Below are positions 13,365 to 26,607 of a DNA stretch of 64,000 bases, one piece after another (within the stretch, counting starts at the first letter, position 1; each line of letters starts with the position of its first letter). A program made the translations under genes and the position numbers. The notes beneath the pieces were generated by a model. That model made no database searches, was not told the origin of the DNA, and saw only the letters and a list, made by a program, of their open reading frames with translations. This DNA comes from Ophiodon elongatus. Lineage: Eukaryota; Chordata; Actinopteri; Perciformes; Hexagrammidae. The stretch lies in NCBI GenBank assembly GCA_016806645.1, contig JACSYO010001682.1, forward strand, positions 3,233,001 to 3,297,000. The letters run 5' to 3'.

Positions 13365-13485
13365 ACGGAGCCGTCCACCATGTTTATACAGTTTCTACCA
13401 AAGATAGGGACATTTGCATTTTAGTTTGTTGCAATCTGCAACCTCACCACTAGATGTCACCATATCCTATACCCTTCCCCTTTTA
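13365..13485. repeat. Fragment of a common fish interspersed repeat
   Basis: It contains 'ccgtccaccatgtttatacagtttctacc', then 'ttgcaatctgcaacctcaccactagatgtcacc'. I know this order of phrases from many fish genomes as a short non-autonomous repeat; its usual tail wording ('cttacacatcgcacctttaa') appears alone at about 33225-33245. Boundaries are not resolved. Confidence 0.45.
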
Positions 13486-15048
13486 ACCTTTGTCATGGCA
13501 ACAGTGGCAGTAAAAACATACTCAAGTTAGTTGTTTTTGGGAGCGTCATGTGTTTCATTCTGCAAGGCACTGACTTAACTGTCTTTGGTCTTTAGGTACA
13601 GTATGATGATTTGTTGGACTGTTTTTTTGTGTGTGATTTTTTTTCTGTTGAAGGAAAAAGAACAATGTTGAGAGAGGAAGCTGGCGAAAAACAATGCAGT
13701 GAGCTTATAGGGAACCGGGGTGAGAAACGGAGCTTACAGACGGATGCTGGGTGTGAATGAACTGGCAGCAGCAGCAGAGAATGTCTGACAGCTTAAAACC
13801 GCCCGCCCAATGTGAGACAGCAATTATACGAGGTCAGCTGACATGCCAGCTAATCCAGTGCTGCTCAAACTGTCTGCCTTAACAAGCATGACTTCATAAA
13901 GATTTTGAGGTGACATAAAAAGTTTGTGTTTTTCTTTTATTATTATAGGAATTTAAAAGAAGATTGTCTAAACCCTCAGTTCAAATATATGGTTAGTGGG
14001 TAAATCTGGGGAAAAGTTTGAAGAAAATCAAAAGTATTAGCTGCTGTGTTGTCTCTTTTTGTGATCGGGACGATCTTCAGGCTGAGGGTCGGGCCATGAT
14101 TAACACCCATGCGGGAAATATTTCATGTTGTAATTTATGTAGCGTATTTTATCAGGGACATCTTTACATCGTGAAGCATGTATCCGGAACGGCTCCTTCC
14201 CCTGAGCTGGCTGGGGGCTTTCAGTCATTCAGACAGCCTGGCTGTAAAGACGCTGCTGACAACCACAGTTTCAGATAAAATTGCTCTTGGCACTAACAAC
14301 TTTATCTGGATGTTTTGCCCTTCGGATATACTCCGAACCAAAATGACTCAGTTACTGTCAGCATCTGTCAGCTCTTCAACGCAGAGATTTACTCCAGTGA
14401 CAGACAGTCAAACCCAACAAGGCCAGACCCTGAATCCCCTCAGATGACGATAGCCAAGAATTTGGGCATGACAGTTTAATCTGCAGCACTCAAGATCTTC
14501 TTAGTTTACACCTTAAATCTCACTCTCTTTTAGAAAATGTCTTTAGCATCTTCCTCTCTCGGGTCTTAGGTACATCTCCACTTATCAACTCAGTACTACA
14601 TATCTCGATAAAACTCTAAAAACATTCCCTCTGTTCTCTTATTTAGAATAGAAGGGCACCAGTGCAGCAAATCAGATGCGTATATTTTTTTATTTCAAAA
14701 TTGTGCAAATAAGCTGAAACTGAAACTGAAACTGTAAAGCATTTAAGTCCATGATCAGTCTCTTATTTTATATTAAACTTCAGTATTTGTAAATAAATTA
14801 ACTAGTAAAACAGTCCATTCTGTCTGTTATTTGTATATCAATATTTCAATTATTTCATCAATTATTTTATTTTTAAGTTAATTATTTAATACATAACACC
14901 ATTATCTGTTATTTTGTATTTAAGTGCATTATTTTGTATATCAGTCTTTTTTTGTATTTAATTTCATTATTGTGTGTATTAGTCTGTTATTTTACATATA
15001 ATTCCATTAATTTGTTCAGTTACTCATTATATTAGCCTGTAATTTTGA

Positions 15049-15053
15049 GTATG
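15049..15053. repeat. 5-bp target site duplication, left
   Basis: GTATG directly before the solo LTR; identical to 16816-16820. Confidence 0.65.
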
Positions 15054-16815
15054 TGTCACAGGTGTGGTAAGGACCCAGAAGCAGTACGACGGACACACGG
15101 AATAGTTGAACGGAACTTTATTCCAGGCAGAAGACAGCTCCAGGCAGCTCCCGTGGAGAAGTCCACTTGGTGCAACGCCAAGCCGTCCGTGGGGAAGGCA
15201 GACAGAAACCAGAGGAAGCAGAGGCTATTCCTGTGGTCGGGGACAGAAGACTATGGCGGTTTACCGGGGCAGAGGCCAGGTGGAGAAGTCCAAACAGGCA
15301 TGGTCAGCAATGGGGAAACAGTCGGACGGTAAACGCGGGAAAGTCTGGCATAATGCGGAGAACGATCCATCAGTGAGTGTGTGTGAGACTGGGGTTTAAA
15401 TACTAAAGGGACTAGGTGCTGCAGAGTAGGCAGGTGAGAGTGATTGAGCTGATGAGGTGGGTGTGACTAACAGGTGCACTGAATGAGCTGATCAGGTGGG
15501 TAAGAGATAGGCTGCAGTCGAATAGTCCAAAAATTACCTCCTAACATCTATTCCTAACCACTTTTCCTTGACCTCTGTGGAAAATGTCACAGGGTCAAGG
15601 AAAGATGGTTAGGAGAATTCATGAGAAGTTAGGAAAAGACAACCACGGTGTTTAGAGAATCCAACTCCACTTTCACTAAGCTACGTAGTTCTGATGCGAC
15701 GGCCGGCGCATGTTAGTGACGTAGGTCTGCAGCGGTGAAACTACAATGTTCTGAAGATGGACTACAAAAAAAGCTAATTTTAGATACTTTGTCCGTGTGT
15801 TCTTATAGTGTTGTGTCATACAGACAACATGAACAACCCGGTTCAAAGTATTACTTTATTACCAAGGTTGGAATAGAAATGAAAGAAGGAATATAAAAGT
15901 GAAACCAAGGGATTGTCAAAGAGAGTATAACGCTACTATACTGTCTCATTCTTCAGTTTCTAACATGCTGAATTAAATACGTTCTCCCACTAACAATATC
16001 TCATATCCCTTTTTGTTGTTATGGTTTATATGCAGATTATAATCTGATCATAAGAATATGCACACAATAGTTTATGAAACACCACACGACTCAGTGTGAC
16101 CTAGAAGAGTTGACTTGATGGTGTTTTAAAATTATAATGTTGATTGAAAAGATGATAATTAAAAACATGACTCTGACATCCCTCTGAGGAGCTTGTTCAG
16201 TTTAACCCTTTTATCAAAGCTTCTGTAACTGTAGTCAAATCAAAGAATGAGGGCTGAGGCTGCAGTACAACACCAAAGAGAGAATATCAAATAGTTAGTT
16301 TGATCAGGTTACAACAGTATTCAGCAACAGCAATGTAACGTTCGTAGTTTGCCAGCAGGTTTAACAGATTATTGAAAGTTAATTTCCAAGTTATGTGAAC
16401 GGTTAGTTACATGATTTGCATTTCTCGGTCATGATCGTTTGTTCTCGTGAATGGCCGAATGGTGCGTCACTTTAAATATTGCCGCTGCAAGGAATTGTGG
16501 GGCGGAATTATCTCCTTTCCTTTCGTAAAGGAAGGTCCAGTGTTTCCTATGCTAAAGGAGCTAATTAAGGAAGTATTGAAGCTCCTTTCCTTAGCATTTA
16601 GAGAATTCGAACAGCTCTTATCATGGCGGCCACTTAGATACTTCCGGGTCATTTCACTCAGTTAGGAACCTTCCTAAGCAAAAAGGACTATTCGACCGCA
16701 GCCCTAGAGTGGCAGGAGAGATGGGGCATAGCTGTGACGGGCTGGTGAGGTGGGAGTGGCTGAGAGGTGAGTGTGATGCAGAGTGACAGGGGAGTATGGA
16801 AGCTGAACTGTGACA
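15054..16815 (+). mobile_element. Solo LTR, split by a nested DNA transposon
   Basis: The unit starts TGTCACAGGTGTGG and ends GAACTGTGACA, so it has the TG...CA ends of an LTR with a short inverted TGTCACAG/CTGTGACA. It is bounded by the same 5 bp, GTATG, at 15049-15053 and 16816-16820, the duplication length made by Gypsy-type and many other retroelement integrases. Without the insertion at about 15510-16704 the LTR is roughly 570 bp. I see no internal coding region or second LTR, so it is a solo LTR left by recombination. The strand is nominal and the superfamily is undetermined. Confidence 0.68.
15510..16704. mobile_element. Non-autonomous DNA transposon nested in the solo LTR
   Basis: The left end is GGCTGCAGTCGAATAGTCC. 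The right end, in reverse complement, is GGGCTGCGGTCGAATAGTCC, so the terminal repeats match over about 19 bp with two differences; beyond them both sides carry 'cctaac'-type sequence. TA is present on both sides (15508-15509 and 16705-16706), which could be a TA duplication, but TA is too short to prove it. A subterminal hairpin (tccttgacc/ggtcaagga) lies near 15565-15602. The 1.2-kb interior has no transposase I recognise. Confidence 0.7.
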
Positions 16816-16820
16816 GTATG
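16816..16820. repeat. 5-bp target site duplication, right
   Basis: GTATG directly after the solo LTR; identical to 15049-15053. Confidence 0.65.
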
Positions 16821-17694
16821 ACTTCATTATTTCTCAAGACAGTTAATTCATATATCAGTGAGTATATTATGTCAGTCAGCTGGTTTTGTATATCAGTCCA
16901 TTATTTTATATCAATGTCCATTATCAGCCAGTATCTTAACGTAACCGTATCTTGGTTACCTATTTTGCATCTAAGTTTGTTATTTTGTATATAAGGCTGT
17001 TAGTTTGTGTATCGAATATTCATTTTGTTTAGTAGGACAACGCAGAGTGTTGAAGCACCGTTCAAATTGTTATTCACTTTCAACGTTTATTTTTGGTCGG
17101 TTTGACGTAATATTAGGTATACCATGAAGCAGAAGTTTTGTGTTGATTGTTACCTGCAGTGTAACAGGGTCTACCTTATGCACTGAGTCCTGTTACCTAA
17201 TTTTAACAAAATACTCTCTCTAGCCATGATATGAAGTGGAAATAAAACTATAGAATGGCGGTGTGGGAGGTGACCCAGCACAGGCCCGATCCTGTGTCAC
17301 TAATTCAACATGAAGGCTGGTTAATATCACGGCATGACGACTGGCCATATAAATAAAACAGTGGCTAAGAGCTCTTGGCCGCATCCAGGGATCTCCAGAT
17401 ACACTATGGGCTGTCCTGCTTTCAGTTACATCTCCACAACATCAGACAGTGTTCCCCACTATCCCTGTGCACGCCTGTCCAATCCCATTCTGATGTAAAA
17501 CTCTGGAGGACGGGGTGGGACAGCTGGTCTCTGCGTGAGGAATCCTCAGGCTATACGTCGTCACCGGCAGTGATTTTAGCACAGTGCTGGAACATTTTCA
17601 ATGGGCAAGTAATTTATTAGTTTGAAACAGAGCAATGTTTGGGTTGAAAAGGGGAAAATGCACTCATCAGAGACATCTGAAACTGAAGCTTTGT

Positions 17695-18023
17695 CCAAAA
17701 TTCATACTACATTCTGCTTCTAGTCTTGTTATAGTATACTGTTTTAGAAGTTAGTACCATCTTATACTAATAAGATATTCCAAGTTCTTGACTTTCCAAA
17801 GATTTAATGTATATATATATATACATATATGTATATATATATATATATATATATTCTTTTGTTTTGGAGCTGTTCCAGCTATAACCGCTCCTCTATTTAC
17901 ATTGCAATGCATTGTGGGAGGACAGTTTGCGTCTCCAGGACATTGAAAATTGACCATGTCTGTGAACACACTACCTACAGTACTAAAAAAAATGCTGGGA
18001 ATCCGTATGTAGTATGGATTTGG
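17695..18023. mobile_element. Short MITE with an internal (TA)n array
   Basis: The left end is CCAAAATTCATACTACATTC and the right end, reversed, is CCAAATCCATACTACATACGG, an imperfect terminal inverted repeat of about 20 bp. The inside carries a (TA)n stretch at 17809-17854 and the phrase 'attgcaatgcattgtgggag', common in fish MITEs. I could not settle the target duplication. Confidence 0.55.
17809..17854. repeat. (TA)n microsatellite
   Basis: Alternating AT interrupted by 'catatatg'; lies inside the MITE. Confidence 0.9.
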
Positions 18024-19319
18024 TAAACCATTATTATCATTTTATTTCTAAATTCGGGGAAGTGACATATTGAAAATGTACAATTCATGTTTTGCACCTG
18101 TATTTCAAATTAAAATAAATACATGTTGTCATTGTATTTAGAAAGCACATCATGATAAATGTTTGGTAATCCATATTATATTAATCCTGTGTTGTTCCGT
18201 TGGTATTACGTAAACTGAGACTCAAAGATAAATAGTAAAAAGGATTTGGTTTTAAAATGATGAAAGTTGCTAAAAGAGGACGATGATGAATTGATCATTT
18301 TTTTCAATAAATATAGTTATTATAATTTTTATTCTTGTTTTGATAAAAAAAATCAATACTTTAGTTAAAACACATTTGATAAATTGATAAAAGTGCCAAA
18401 TTCCCATCGCCTCTGTATAAATGCTTTACATCTAGTAAAATCTTCCGCTTGACATAGAGAACATATCAAAGGAGGAACAAACAATGAGTTATTGTAAAGG
18501 TGCTCTCTGTAGCTAAAACTGTATTTTACTGTAATATGCAGCTGCAGTCCGGCCTCTGGGAGCTTCAGTCAGCACAGTGTGCGATTTTAAATGTCTGGTT
18601 TGATCAAATAATGGATCCAATTCATTCAAATCATACATGTTTTAATAATATTGTTTATTTAGATGGAGTTAAAACTGAAAATATAAAAACCTTTCTTGCA
18701 TAGGATGATAGGAGGAGAACCTGTTTTATTTTACTTGACCTGCCCTCTCAGGAAGATTGGTGTAGAGGTTGGTGGAGAAAGCAAAGTTTTGACAGCAAAG
18801 ATGCAGGAAAAAAAAAACAGAACTTTCTTCAAAAAGGATTTGGTCTGGAAGTGTACAGATGCTGTTATAGCTTTATTTCTCTACTTTTCCAGACAATAAT
18901 GTAAACTGGGATATGCTTATCCCATAGACATCTTTTATTATTATTACAATTTTATTTACATTATGTTTATACTCCAGCCTCCACGTATGTGTGCCCTCCA
19001 CAAATTATACTTTTGAAAAAAAGCATTATATCTACTTGCAACTACAATATAGAATGTTTTAAATTATTCATTAAATGTTTATATAATGCTTGTAAATGGT
19101 AAATAGGGGGGGGCTTTCAGTTAAATTTATTTTAGTTTTATTTTATTTCCACCTTTTTCATAAAATATGGTAGTTTTTCATTCTCTGGCTTGATTTGCCA
19201 CCGTTTAGATTTTTTAATCAATTTTTATGAATGTATTTTTTAATTGGTTTTATGTATTTGACTTTAGATTGCTGCTGCGCTATGCCATCAATGTTATTTC
19301 TTTGACTTGTGCGTTTAAT

Positions 19320-19375
19320 ACGTGCATTCCTACAAAATTTCCCTTGGGATAACAATAAAGTTATAGAACTTAATA
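19320..19375 (+). repeat. Probable LINE/SINE 3' tail (CR1/L2-like)
   Basis: 'acaaaatttcccttgggataacaataaagttat' resembles the 3' tail of fish CR1/L2-type LINEs and the SINEs that share it. The 300 bp upstream is AT-rich and gives no recognisable reverse transcriptase, so only the tail is called. Confidence 0.4.
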
Positions 19376-20161
19376 TGAAAGAGTTCCTTAAAGCTAAATA
19401 TTATTTGTGAGATGATGAAAAAGAAGCAACCAATCAGAAGATGGAAGCCTGGATTTATATTAACACTCACATTGTCATAAGACCGTGTTATACCGTACAT
19501 ATTGGTGGTTGAACCCTTTTTTCCCCGGTTGTTACCACAGAAACGGGGTTCTATTCTGTTCTAACCTGGTTGCTGAAGCTGTAGGTTAATATGTCTTCCT
19601 GTCAGCCTCCACTTGTCCAGTAACAAAGAGCCTGATGCTTCGCCTCATTAGTTACCATGCAAACGAGATCACTATTGATATCTCTTAACGAACTGCCACC
19701 TTGTCTGTTCGATTTCCTGTTAACTTACTCCAGACAACGGAAATCAACATGCAGCAATTAGTTTCGGGGCCGGGGGATCTGTCTGCAGGGCTCGGATACG
19801 GTGTAGATATTCATTACGCTAAATGGGACCCGTCTCGTTGCTGTTCATTGGTTCAGTGTTGTCACTCGTCTGATTGGACGTAATGGTTCTCAAGGGGCTG
19901 GTCTGAAGACGTCTACAGAGGATACACTACTTTGGGCTGTTCAATCCAAAATTTACTGCAGGAAACTTTGGGTTCCCCCATTCAGGATAACACATCTGAA
20001 ACATACTGACATGAAACTGAATCAATCTGCTAATGAAGGGGAAGAGCGTATAGTACACATTTATCAACAAGTAGGTTATAATTTACAAAAATAATAATAA
20101 TGTAAGTTAAAGGTAAACAAGAGATCTAAAATGTTTTATTAATAAACATTTTAAATTTAAA

Positions 20162-20215
20162 TTGTTTCAGCTGATTGTTCAGCTGATTGTTCAGCTGATT
20201 GTTCATTCAGCATTG
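20162..20215. repeat. Short tandem repeat, 12-bp unit
   Basis: The unit CAGCTGATTGTT occurs three times in a row from 20169, followed by shortened 'cattgttcattgttcattcagc' variants. Confidence 0.8.
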
Positions 20216-21044
20216 TTCATTGTTCATTCAGCTACTTTTAAAGTATCAGCTCTATGGAAAAGCTTCAGTTGGCACTTCTGTGACCAGCTGAGAGAAAAAA
20301 AGCCAAAAGCCTTTCACACCCATTTAACTATTTTCCTTGCTCTTCATTTCTTATTTTCTGCTTTCACTCCATCTCCCTCTGCTGATCTTTGCTTACAATA
20401 ATAATAATAACTTCCTTCAGTCACAAATACTACTGCTCTTAGCAGAGTGTGTAACAGAGTGGGAGAAAACATTTTTTTATAGACTAAACAGGCTGTGAGC
20501 AGAAACTCAGACTATAGTACCGGTGCATTAATTGCAGTGCCATTAGCTGGTGGCTGTTTTTTTGTTTTTGTTTAGTTTTTTTGTGCCCTCAGCATCAAAG
20601 GTGACAAATTTCTGCCTCTGCCAAGCCGCCACCATCCCACCCACACACATCAACACACAGCCAGACACACACAGCCATTTCCATTACTGTGGCTGGGGTC
20701 AATTGCATGTGGTGGGTCGATGCAGGTCCATGGACGCCGGCCATGTCTGGGCTCAGATACTCAGATACGCTAAAGCAGGGCAGTTTATCAGACAGGACTG
20801 GTGGGTCACAAAACGTTTCATTGGGGGGATTCACGTTTGTAAAATGAGTAAAATTGTGTTAAGAATCCCATTTTCTTGATGAAAAAGACTAGCAATATTA
20901 AGACAGCACATTATAAATAGTTGCATTTTTTATTCAGTGTACTAAATTATTAAAGATCTTTGATTATTTGTATATGAAATAATATGAATCAATAGCTGCT
21001 ACTTGTATCTCCAATTAGTCAACATGGAGGGATTGTGAGACAAT

Positions 21045-21205
21045 CAGACTGTGTATAAGAAGTGGACGTAGTCATCGTGATGCCACCCATTGGTTTGTAG
21101 ACTGAGGTTTTATAGCCTCGGGTTTGATGAGTTGGCCGTCGCCATCTTGGATTACGGCCGTCGCCATGTTGTTTTTTTGCAACCAGTGAACGGAAGTGAT
21201 CTGTT
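21045..21205 (+). repeat. Interspersed repeat, copy A
   Basis: It reads 'tataagaagtggac', then 'cccattggtttgtagactg', 'gttttatagcct', 'tcgccatcttggattacgg', 'cgtcgccat' and 'gcaaccagtgaacggaagt'. The same words in the same order occur on the opposite strand at about 42930-43105, so these are two diverged copies of one family. Confidence 0.75.
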
Positions 21206-22518
21206 CCCGCCCATGGCTGGGACACTCGTCTCTAATCTCACCCTTTTTATTTTATTCTCCCACCTCTCTCCATTTCTTTCTATATCGTCTCGTTCTTTGT
21301 GTCCAACAAATGCAAAAGGCAAGAAAGGGAATTGGAATATTGAAAGAATGAGGGCAGTATTTGTCACGGTGAAGTAGACAATACCATAGCTGAATAAATC
21401 TTTTTCACATGGTGAGAAAAACTCTTAGGGATTTGAAACAATGTTGAAGCTCAGAGCCAATACCCCCAGAAAACTTAAAACAACACTAAACAGACACTCT
21501 GGCTTCATTAGCTCTTTTGGAGATCAACTTTCTTTTTTTGATGTGTCATTTCTATTATACAATACCATTTAGTACTGTAAAGGGTAGGGGTTAAAAGTCA
21601 TTTTTGAATCGTCCTTATAATTTATTTTAAAGTTAAAGTCCAACTGAAATGACATTTAGTAATATATATCAACATGTTTAAAAAACATATGTTATTTAGA
21701 TTTTATCCTGGGTTTGTATTTTATAAAAAAATTTAAACTATAAGCAACTATTAAAAAATGCTCATTTTGCAAGTTGCTAATATCTCAAACAGTAGTTTCC
21801 CCTTGAGGCAGCAAAGAAAATACCGCTCAGTAAAAGTCCTCGTTCAAATGCTTACTTTAAGTGAAGAGTTAAAGAGAGGCATCATCAGCACAATGTACTT
21901 ATACTCTCCTAACATATGTTCAAGGTGGAGCTTTCAATTGAAGTATAATTCTTTGATTAATAATAATTGATCGTATTTTAATTATTCTATATTCTGTAAA
22001 TTTCTTTGTCAAGTAAATCTAGTACTACAATGTTTTCCTCTGAAGAATAAGTACACAGTAAGTAATATGCAGTTGAGTTGCTTATTTCTTAAGTGCTTTG
22101 GTGGTCTTTTTAAGTTATTTGAGCGTACAATGGGTTGGAATGGTAAAATGTTTCAATATTTTTTTATATCTAAAGCTGTATTAGGCCACAGGCCCAGGGT
22201 ACCTATACTTTAATACTTTAGTTATTGATCTGCTCACCCCTAAATGAAGGAGAAGAGAGAACTGTTTACGTAATCAATTTATAGCTGTTCTAAAGAGTTC
22301 CTGTTTATACAATGTGAGCCCATAGTATGGGCTTTAAATGAAGCTGTAGTGAATGAATTATGTGCATGTAGTATCTCAGACAGTAAGAGCACCAGTCTTC
22401 CTCCTTTCCTTACATGACAAAAGGATTCGGCAGCTCCATTTGCAGCAATCATTATTTCAGCCATTAGCTTCTATATTAGCTACCGGAGGCTTTTCTAAAT
22501 CAGCTACATATAGATTTA

Positions 22519-22540
22519 CACACACACACACACACACACA
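22519..22540. repeat. (CA)n microsatellite, short
   Basis: Eleven CA units. Confidence 0.9.
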
Positions 22541-23964
22541 ATCCATTAGGGCTCCACATACAATCAAGCAGGAAATACAAACCCTTGTGCTCCATCACTG
22601 AAAATGAATATATGCAAAACAATGAGCTGCTCTGGCTTTTAAAACATCAATCCAACAATAGTCCTGAATTATGAAATAAGATACAGGAGACAGGACGTGA
22701 TGTCAACAGGTAAGCAGAGATGCCCAGGGCAGCATTTGAAGAAACTCAGGGTCCGATATCCTCCCAAAACAGTTTGCTATAGTAGTTATTATTTTTGAAA
22801 GTGTGAGTGTTAAACATCTTTGGTGCATGTAAAAAAAAAAAATTGTTAAACTCCTCCGAATGTTTTTGTCCCCCTTTGTTTTTGTCGTCCGTCTTACTTT
22901 GTATTATCCCCTTAGCCGTTTGTGAGTTCATGTACTTGTCTGCACTTACTTTCACTTTCATATTTTTTTTTTTTTTTATAAATAGTACAAGAATGTGGTT
23001 TCAAAGCTACAAACAACCCAATATTACACACATGCTTCATACTGTATGCACTGTAAATGCACACATACCTATTTTTTTTCATTTCAGCTTGGCTTTACGA
23101 GACGCTACTCTCGACAGATATTCCTGACACTCTGTTCCCGAGCAATGTTAGGATACTCCCGCAAGGCATCGGTTTCTCCTTTAGTCTGTCTTCTCATCTC
23201 TGTCTCTTTCTCCTTCTCAGGACATAAAAGTGGTACTTTGGCTTTCAGGCAACTCCTAGAAAGCCTGTTAGGTATCTGACTAGAGACAGACGAGCCAAAC
23301 GGAGAAGGATCCGAATAAATGAACTTCAGAGACTGTCGGCATCTCGGGGAAAGACAGGAAAAGTGAGCGCCGAAGTCAGACACGGAGAGCCTGCAGGAAA
23401 GAGGGAGGCTAAAATAAGACAGAGGTGGGGGTGTTAGATGGTGAGAGGAAGACAGCCAGACATAGCTGTCTTGTTGTCCAATCCTCACCTTTTAACCTAT
23501 TCTTCATTCTCACACCTTCTCTTTTTCAATATTAAGTTGGTTTTTGTTGCCCAGTCGTGCAATTTATAAAAGTTTTATTCATACAGCCACAGCAAAATAG
23601 CCGTTATCATCATTTCTATGTCTGACTCAGAAATGCTGCAAGGACCTGCCAGTTCACAATCTAAAATATCACTGTGAAGTGCTGTAGGAAATAAATGTTG
23701 GCAGACCAGGATGTGCCGTCAATGGATTGATATAAAATGATAAGTTGTCAAACTTTCGTTGCAGACGTCTCTTGTGAACAGCATATAAGATTGAACTCAT
23801 ATATGAATATTTGAAGTGATGTATTCAGTTTGCAGTGCGAGTATTTCTTCACAAGAAAGTACTTCTGGTAAAAGCTGGTCACACTGATGACTGTGGATTA
23901 ATGTGTGTAATAACAGAGACCTTATTTCTTGAAATAACCATCGCGCTTAATTTTTGGACTTACT

Positions 23965-24660
23965 GAAGTTTAGACGAGATATTCGTAGGTCCCGCAAGGA
24001 TGCATCCCACTGACTTTGGTGATCTAGTTTCATTATCAGGTCAAAGTTTTCACTTATCATGAATTTAAATACATTCATGATGAGATACCATTTCACCCAA
24101 CTCAAACCTATTTTACAACATTTTGTACAGACATTCATGGTCCCCAGAGGATTAATTCTAATTCCACATTTTACCTCTGGTGCCTTTATGAGGTTGAAAT
24201 TAGTGGTTTTGAATAAAATTACCATTGGACAGACATTCATGTTTCCCGAAAGATGAATCCAAAACGACTTTGAGGATCTTTTGACTTCCAGCACCGTGAT
24301 CACGACAATGTTTTCACTTATCCAGCCAAATGTAAAATCTATAATAAAGATGAATAACAAACTCCTAAATGCATTAGCACAACAATTTTCACACATTTGT
24401 GGTTCCCAAAAGAAGCACATGTGGATGGGCAAGCTTTTGTAAACAATTAATTTAAACTAGTGACATTCCCATCAATACCAGCTGTACTTTGTGTTTACTG
24501 GAAGTTGGCAAATGGGAGCATGGTAACATGCAAAACTAAGATGGTGAACACTGTTGGAGTTATACCTCCTAACATCAGCATGTTAACATGATCAAAGTTA
24601 AGCTCAAAGTACAGCCTCACAAAGCCGCTAGCATGGAGGTAGAGTCTGAGTCTTGTTCAA
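23965..24660. repeat. Degenerate repeat block with internal 'acattcatggtccccagaggat' units
   Basis: Related phrases recur: 'gatattcgtaggtcccgcaaggatgcatcc' (about 23980), 'gacattcatggtccccagaggattaatt' (24130), 'gacattcatgtttcccgaaagatgaatcc' (24232) and 'cacatttgtggttcccaaaagaagc' (24393), each followed by 'gactttg-gatct-t' style text. The tail at 24540-24640 has 'cctaacatcagcatgttaacatg' and 'gccgctagcatgg'. I recognise this as a widespread fish repeat; its class is unknown to me. A 161-residue frame through it is not a gene. Confidence 0.6.
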
Positions 24661-24824
24661 ACATCATTTTCAAACCTTTAAACACCACAAATGGAATTCC
24701 AGTCAGGCATTGTTTTAGGGTGTAATTTAAAAAAAGAAATTGTCTTTGACCTTTCTTCCAAACATTTGCAAGGCTACATACTAAAAACATGGAGTCTTTT
24801 ATCATTTTGGTTTAATATAGTTTC

Positions 24825-24925
24825 CAAAGTTTGCTTGATTGATAGGTGTCTAAGCCAACAGCCAAATACTCATCTCATCTCCTCATCTTGGCTTTGTCCC
24901 CCAAAAAAAATTACAAAGAGCTGAA
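24825..24925 (+). repeat. Interspersed repeat copy, paired with 30604-30715
   Basis: 'gtttgcttgattgataggtgtctaag...aacagccaaatactcatctcatctcctcatcttggctttgtc...acaaagagct' is repeated nearly word for word on the opposite strand at 30604-30715. Confidence 0.8.
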
Positions 24926-26548
24926 GAAAGAAGGAAACAGTAAACTCCATATGTGGACCCAAATAACATACAAACATTGCAAGAAGCAAGAAAGCTGTGA
25001 GCAAATGTTACCATATTTTACACTTCTTTGACTTGAATAAATGTTGTTTTGACTCATAAACAGTCACTGTTTTGCATTTGATTTGTGGCACTGAATACTT
25101 CTCTGCTAATTAGAAAAAGTTTGAATCTAATCTAAACAAACAGCTGTGCTGTTACAGTAGTGGGGATATAAATAGCCCACCTGTGTGGACCATTAAGAAC
25201 CACTGTATCATAAACTAATGTCGTCTACAGAGGCAAACTGCTCAGATGAAAAAAAAAAAAAAACACGACAGACTCTAGCTTCGGGCAAAAAAATATGCTG
25301 CTGTCAGAAGGGCTGGAACACACAACTGCACCTCTGCTGCAATTTGCACTTGCTGAAATCATCAATTTAAACTTACACTGACAGAGTGGGGTTTCTATTA
25401 AAGATGAATATTCTCAGCCACTTTGAGTGTTAAGCCTATTTACTGGAGAGTCCTCTATCTTTTATGAAATTACAGTCTATTACAGTCAGAAGGGGGAAGT
25501 TGTAGATGTCTTACATTTTACCTGCATTTCCTGTCTTCTAAAATAGTCAGTTTTGCTAATGCAAACTGATTTATGATCATTTTAGTCAGCAACCCACCTG
25601 AACTTCTTACGTAGACTCTACCTGCCTTTCTAGAGACCTGAGAAGCACAATATAAAGTAAAGTTTAGACAAGGACCACATTGGTAATTAGTGAGAAGTGC
25701 TGTCTAAGGTGTGTGAAAGTGGCTGAGCTAGTCAAGTTAGCATATGCCTTGTAATTTCCTTTACCTAAAGAGCTTACCTTTACTGTTTCTTTTCTCTGCA
25801 ACATTGTTGTGATGATACAGCCATTCCATGCAGGGAGAATGTTTTCCTTGTTTACATTTTCACAGAGAATCATAGTTCAGTCTCAGGTAAAGCTGAAGCT
25901 ATTGCCTCAAGAGCAACGTTGGTGAATAGTTTGGAACCAAGCTAATTAGCTTGCGGACTGTCAAGCATGAGTGCCTTATTACCATAGGCAAAACAATTAC
26001 AACGAATCAGTCGTCTCCAAATCTTGAATGTTCCCTCCCTTCAACAATGTTCATTAAATATGTAGGCCTGTATAAAAAAAAGTAAAACTCCACAAGTAAA
26101 AGCAGAATTAGAATCATGAAATGCTGCAGGTTCACATACAGGAGTAACGTATAAAACATATATAAAATATGAAATGAAGTGAAATAAATGTGTGGTATGG
26201 CGTTTTCCTTGGGGTATCCGACCGGGTGCTGAACAAAAGGCTGTAAGGCCAATCAAACGCCACAGCATTCGACCAGTTTAAAAAAACAAGTTAAGTTGCA
26301 CCGACCCGATGAAGTTTTGGTCAGTGTAGGTTTTAGAGGCCGATGAGTCAAATCCAAACAACAAAATCAAATATTGGACCACAAAAACTAAAAGACAGGA
26401 CCTCACTGACATTAAAGGCTTTGAATTGACAACAGCTCTTCTGGAAAACTGGTTTCAGCATTCATGACTTTATTGTATTCCAACCAAGTACAGTTTTGTG
26501 TACATTTTTGTAGCCGTATAAAAGAAAAAGCCCCTTTCTCTGTTAATG

Positions 26549-26549
<1 letters not shown>

Positions 26550-26602
<53 letters not shown>
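26550..26602. repeat. (AC)n microsatellite
   Basis: About 26 uninterrupted AC units. Confidence 0.95.

Positions 26603-26607
<5 letters not shown>

Larger units (their letters stand above)
10118..15048. other. Non-coding stretch
   Basis: No gene recognised. Contents: (GA)n at 12500-12544, a short AT hairpin (CAATATTATAT...ATATAATATTG) at 13122-13150, and a repeat fragment at about 13365-13485 whose 'gttgcaatctgcaacctcaccactagatgtcac' wording belongs to a common fish repeat. The rest is plain AT-rich sequence. Confidence 0.5.

Noticed and set aside
23947..24432. 161-codon minus-strand frame
   Set aside because: It runs through the degenerate repeat block; the residues repeat with the DNA units and match no protein family.
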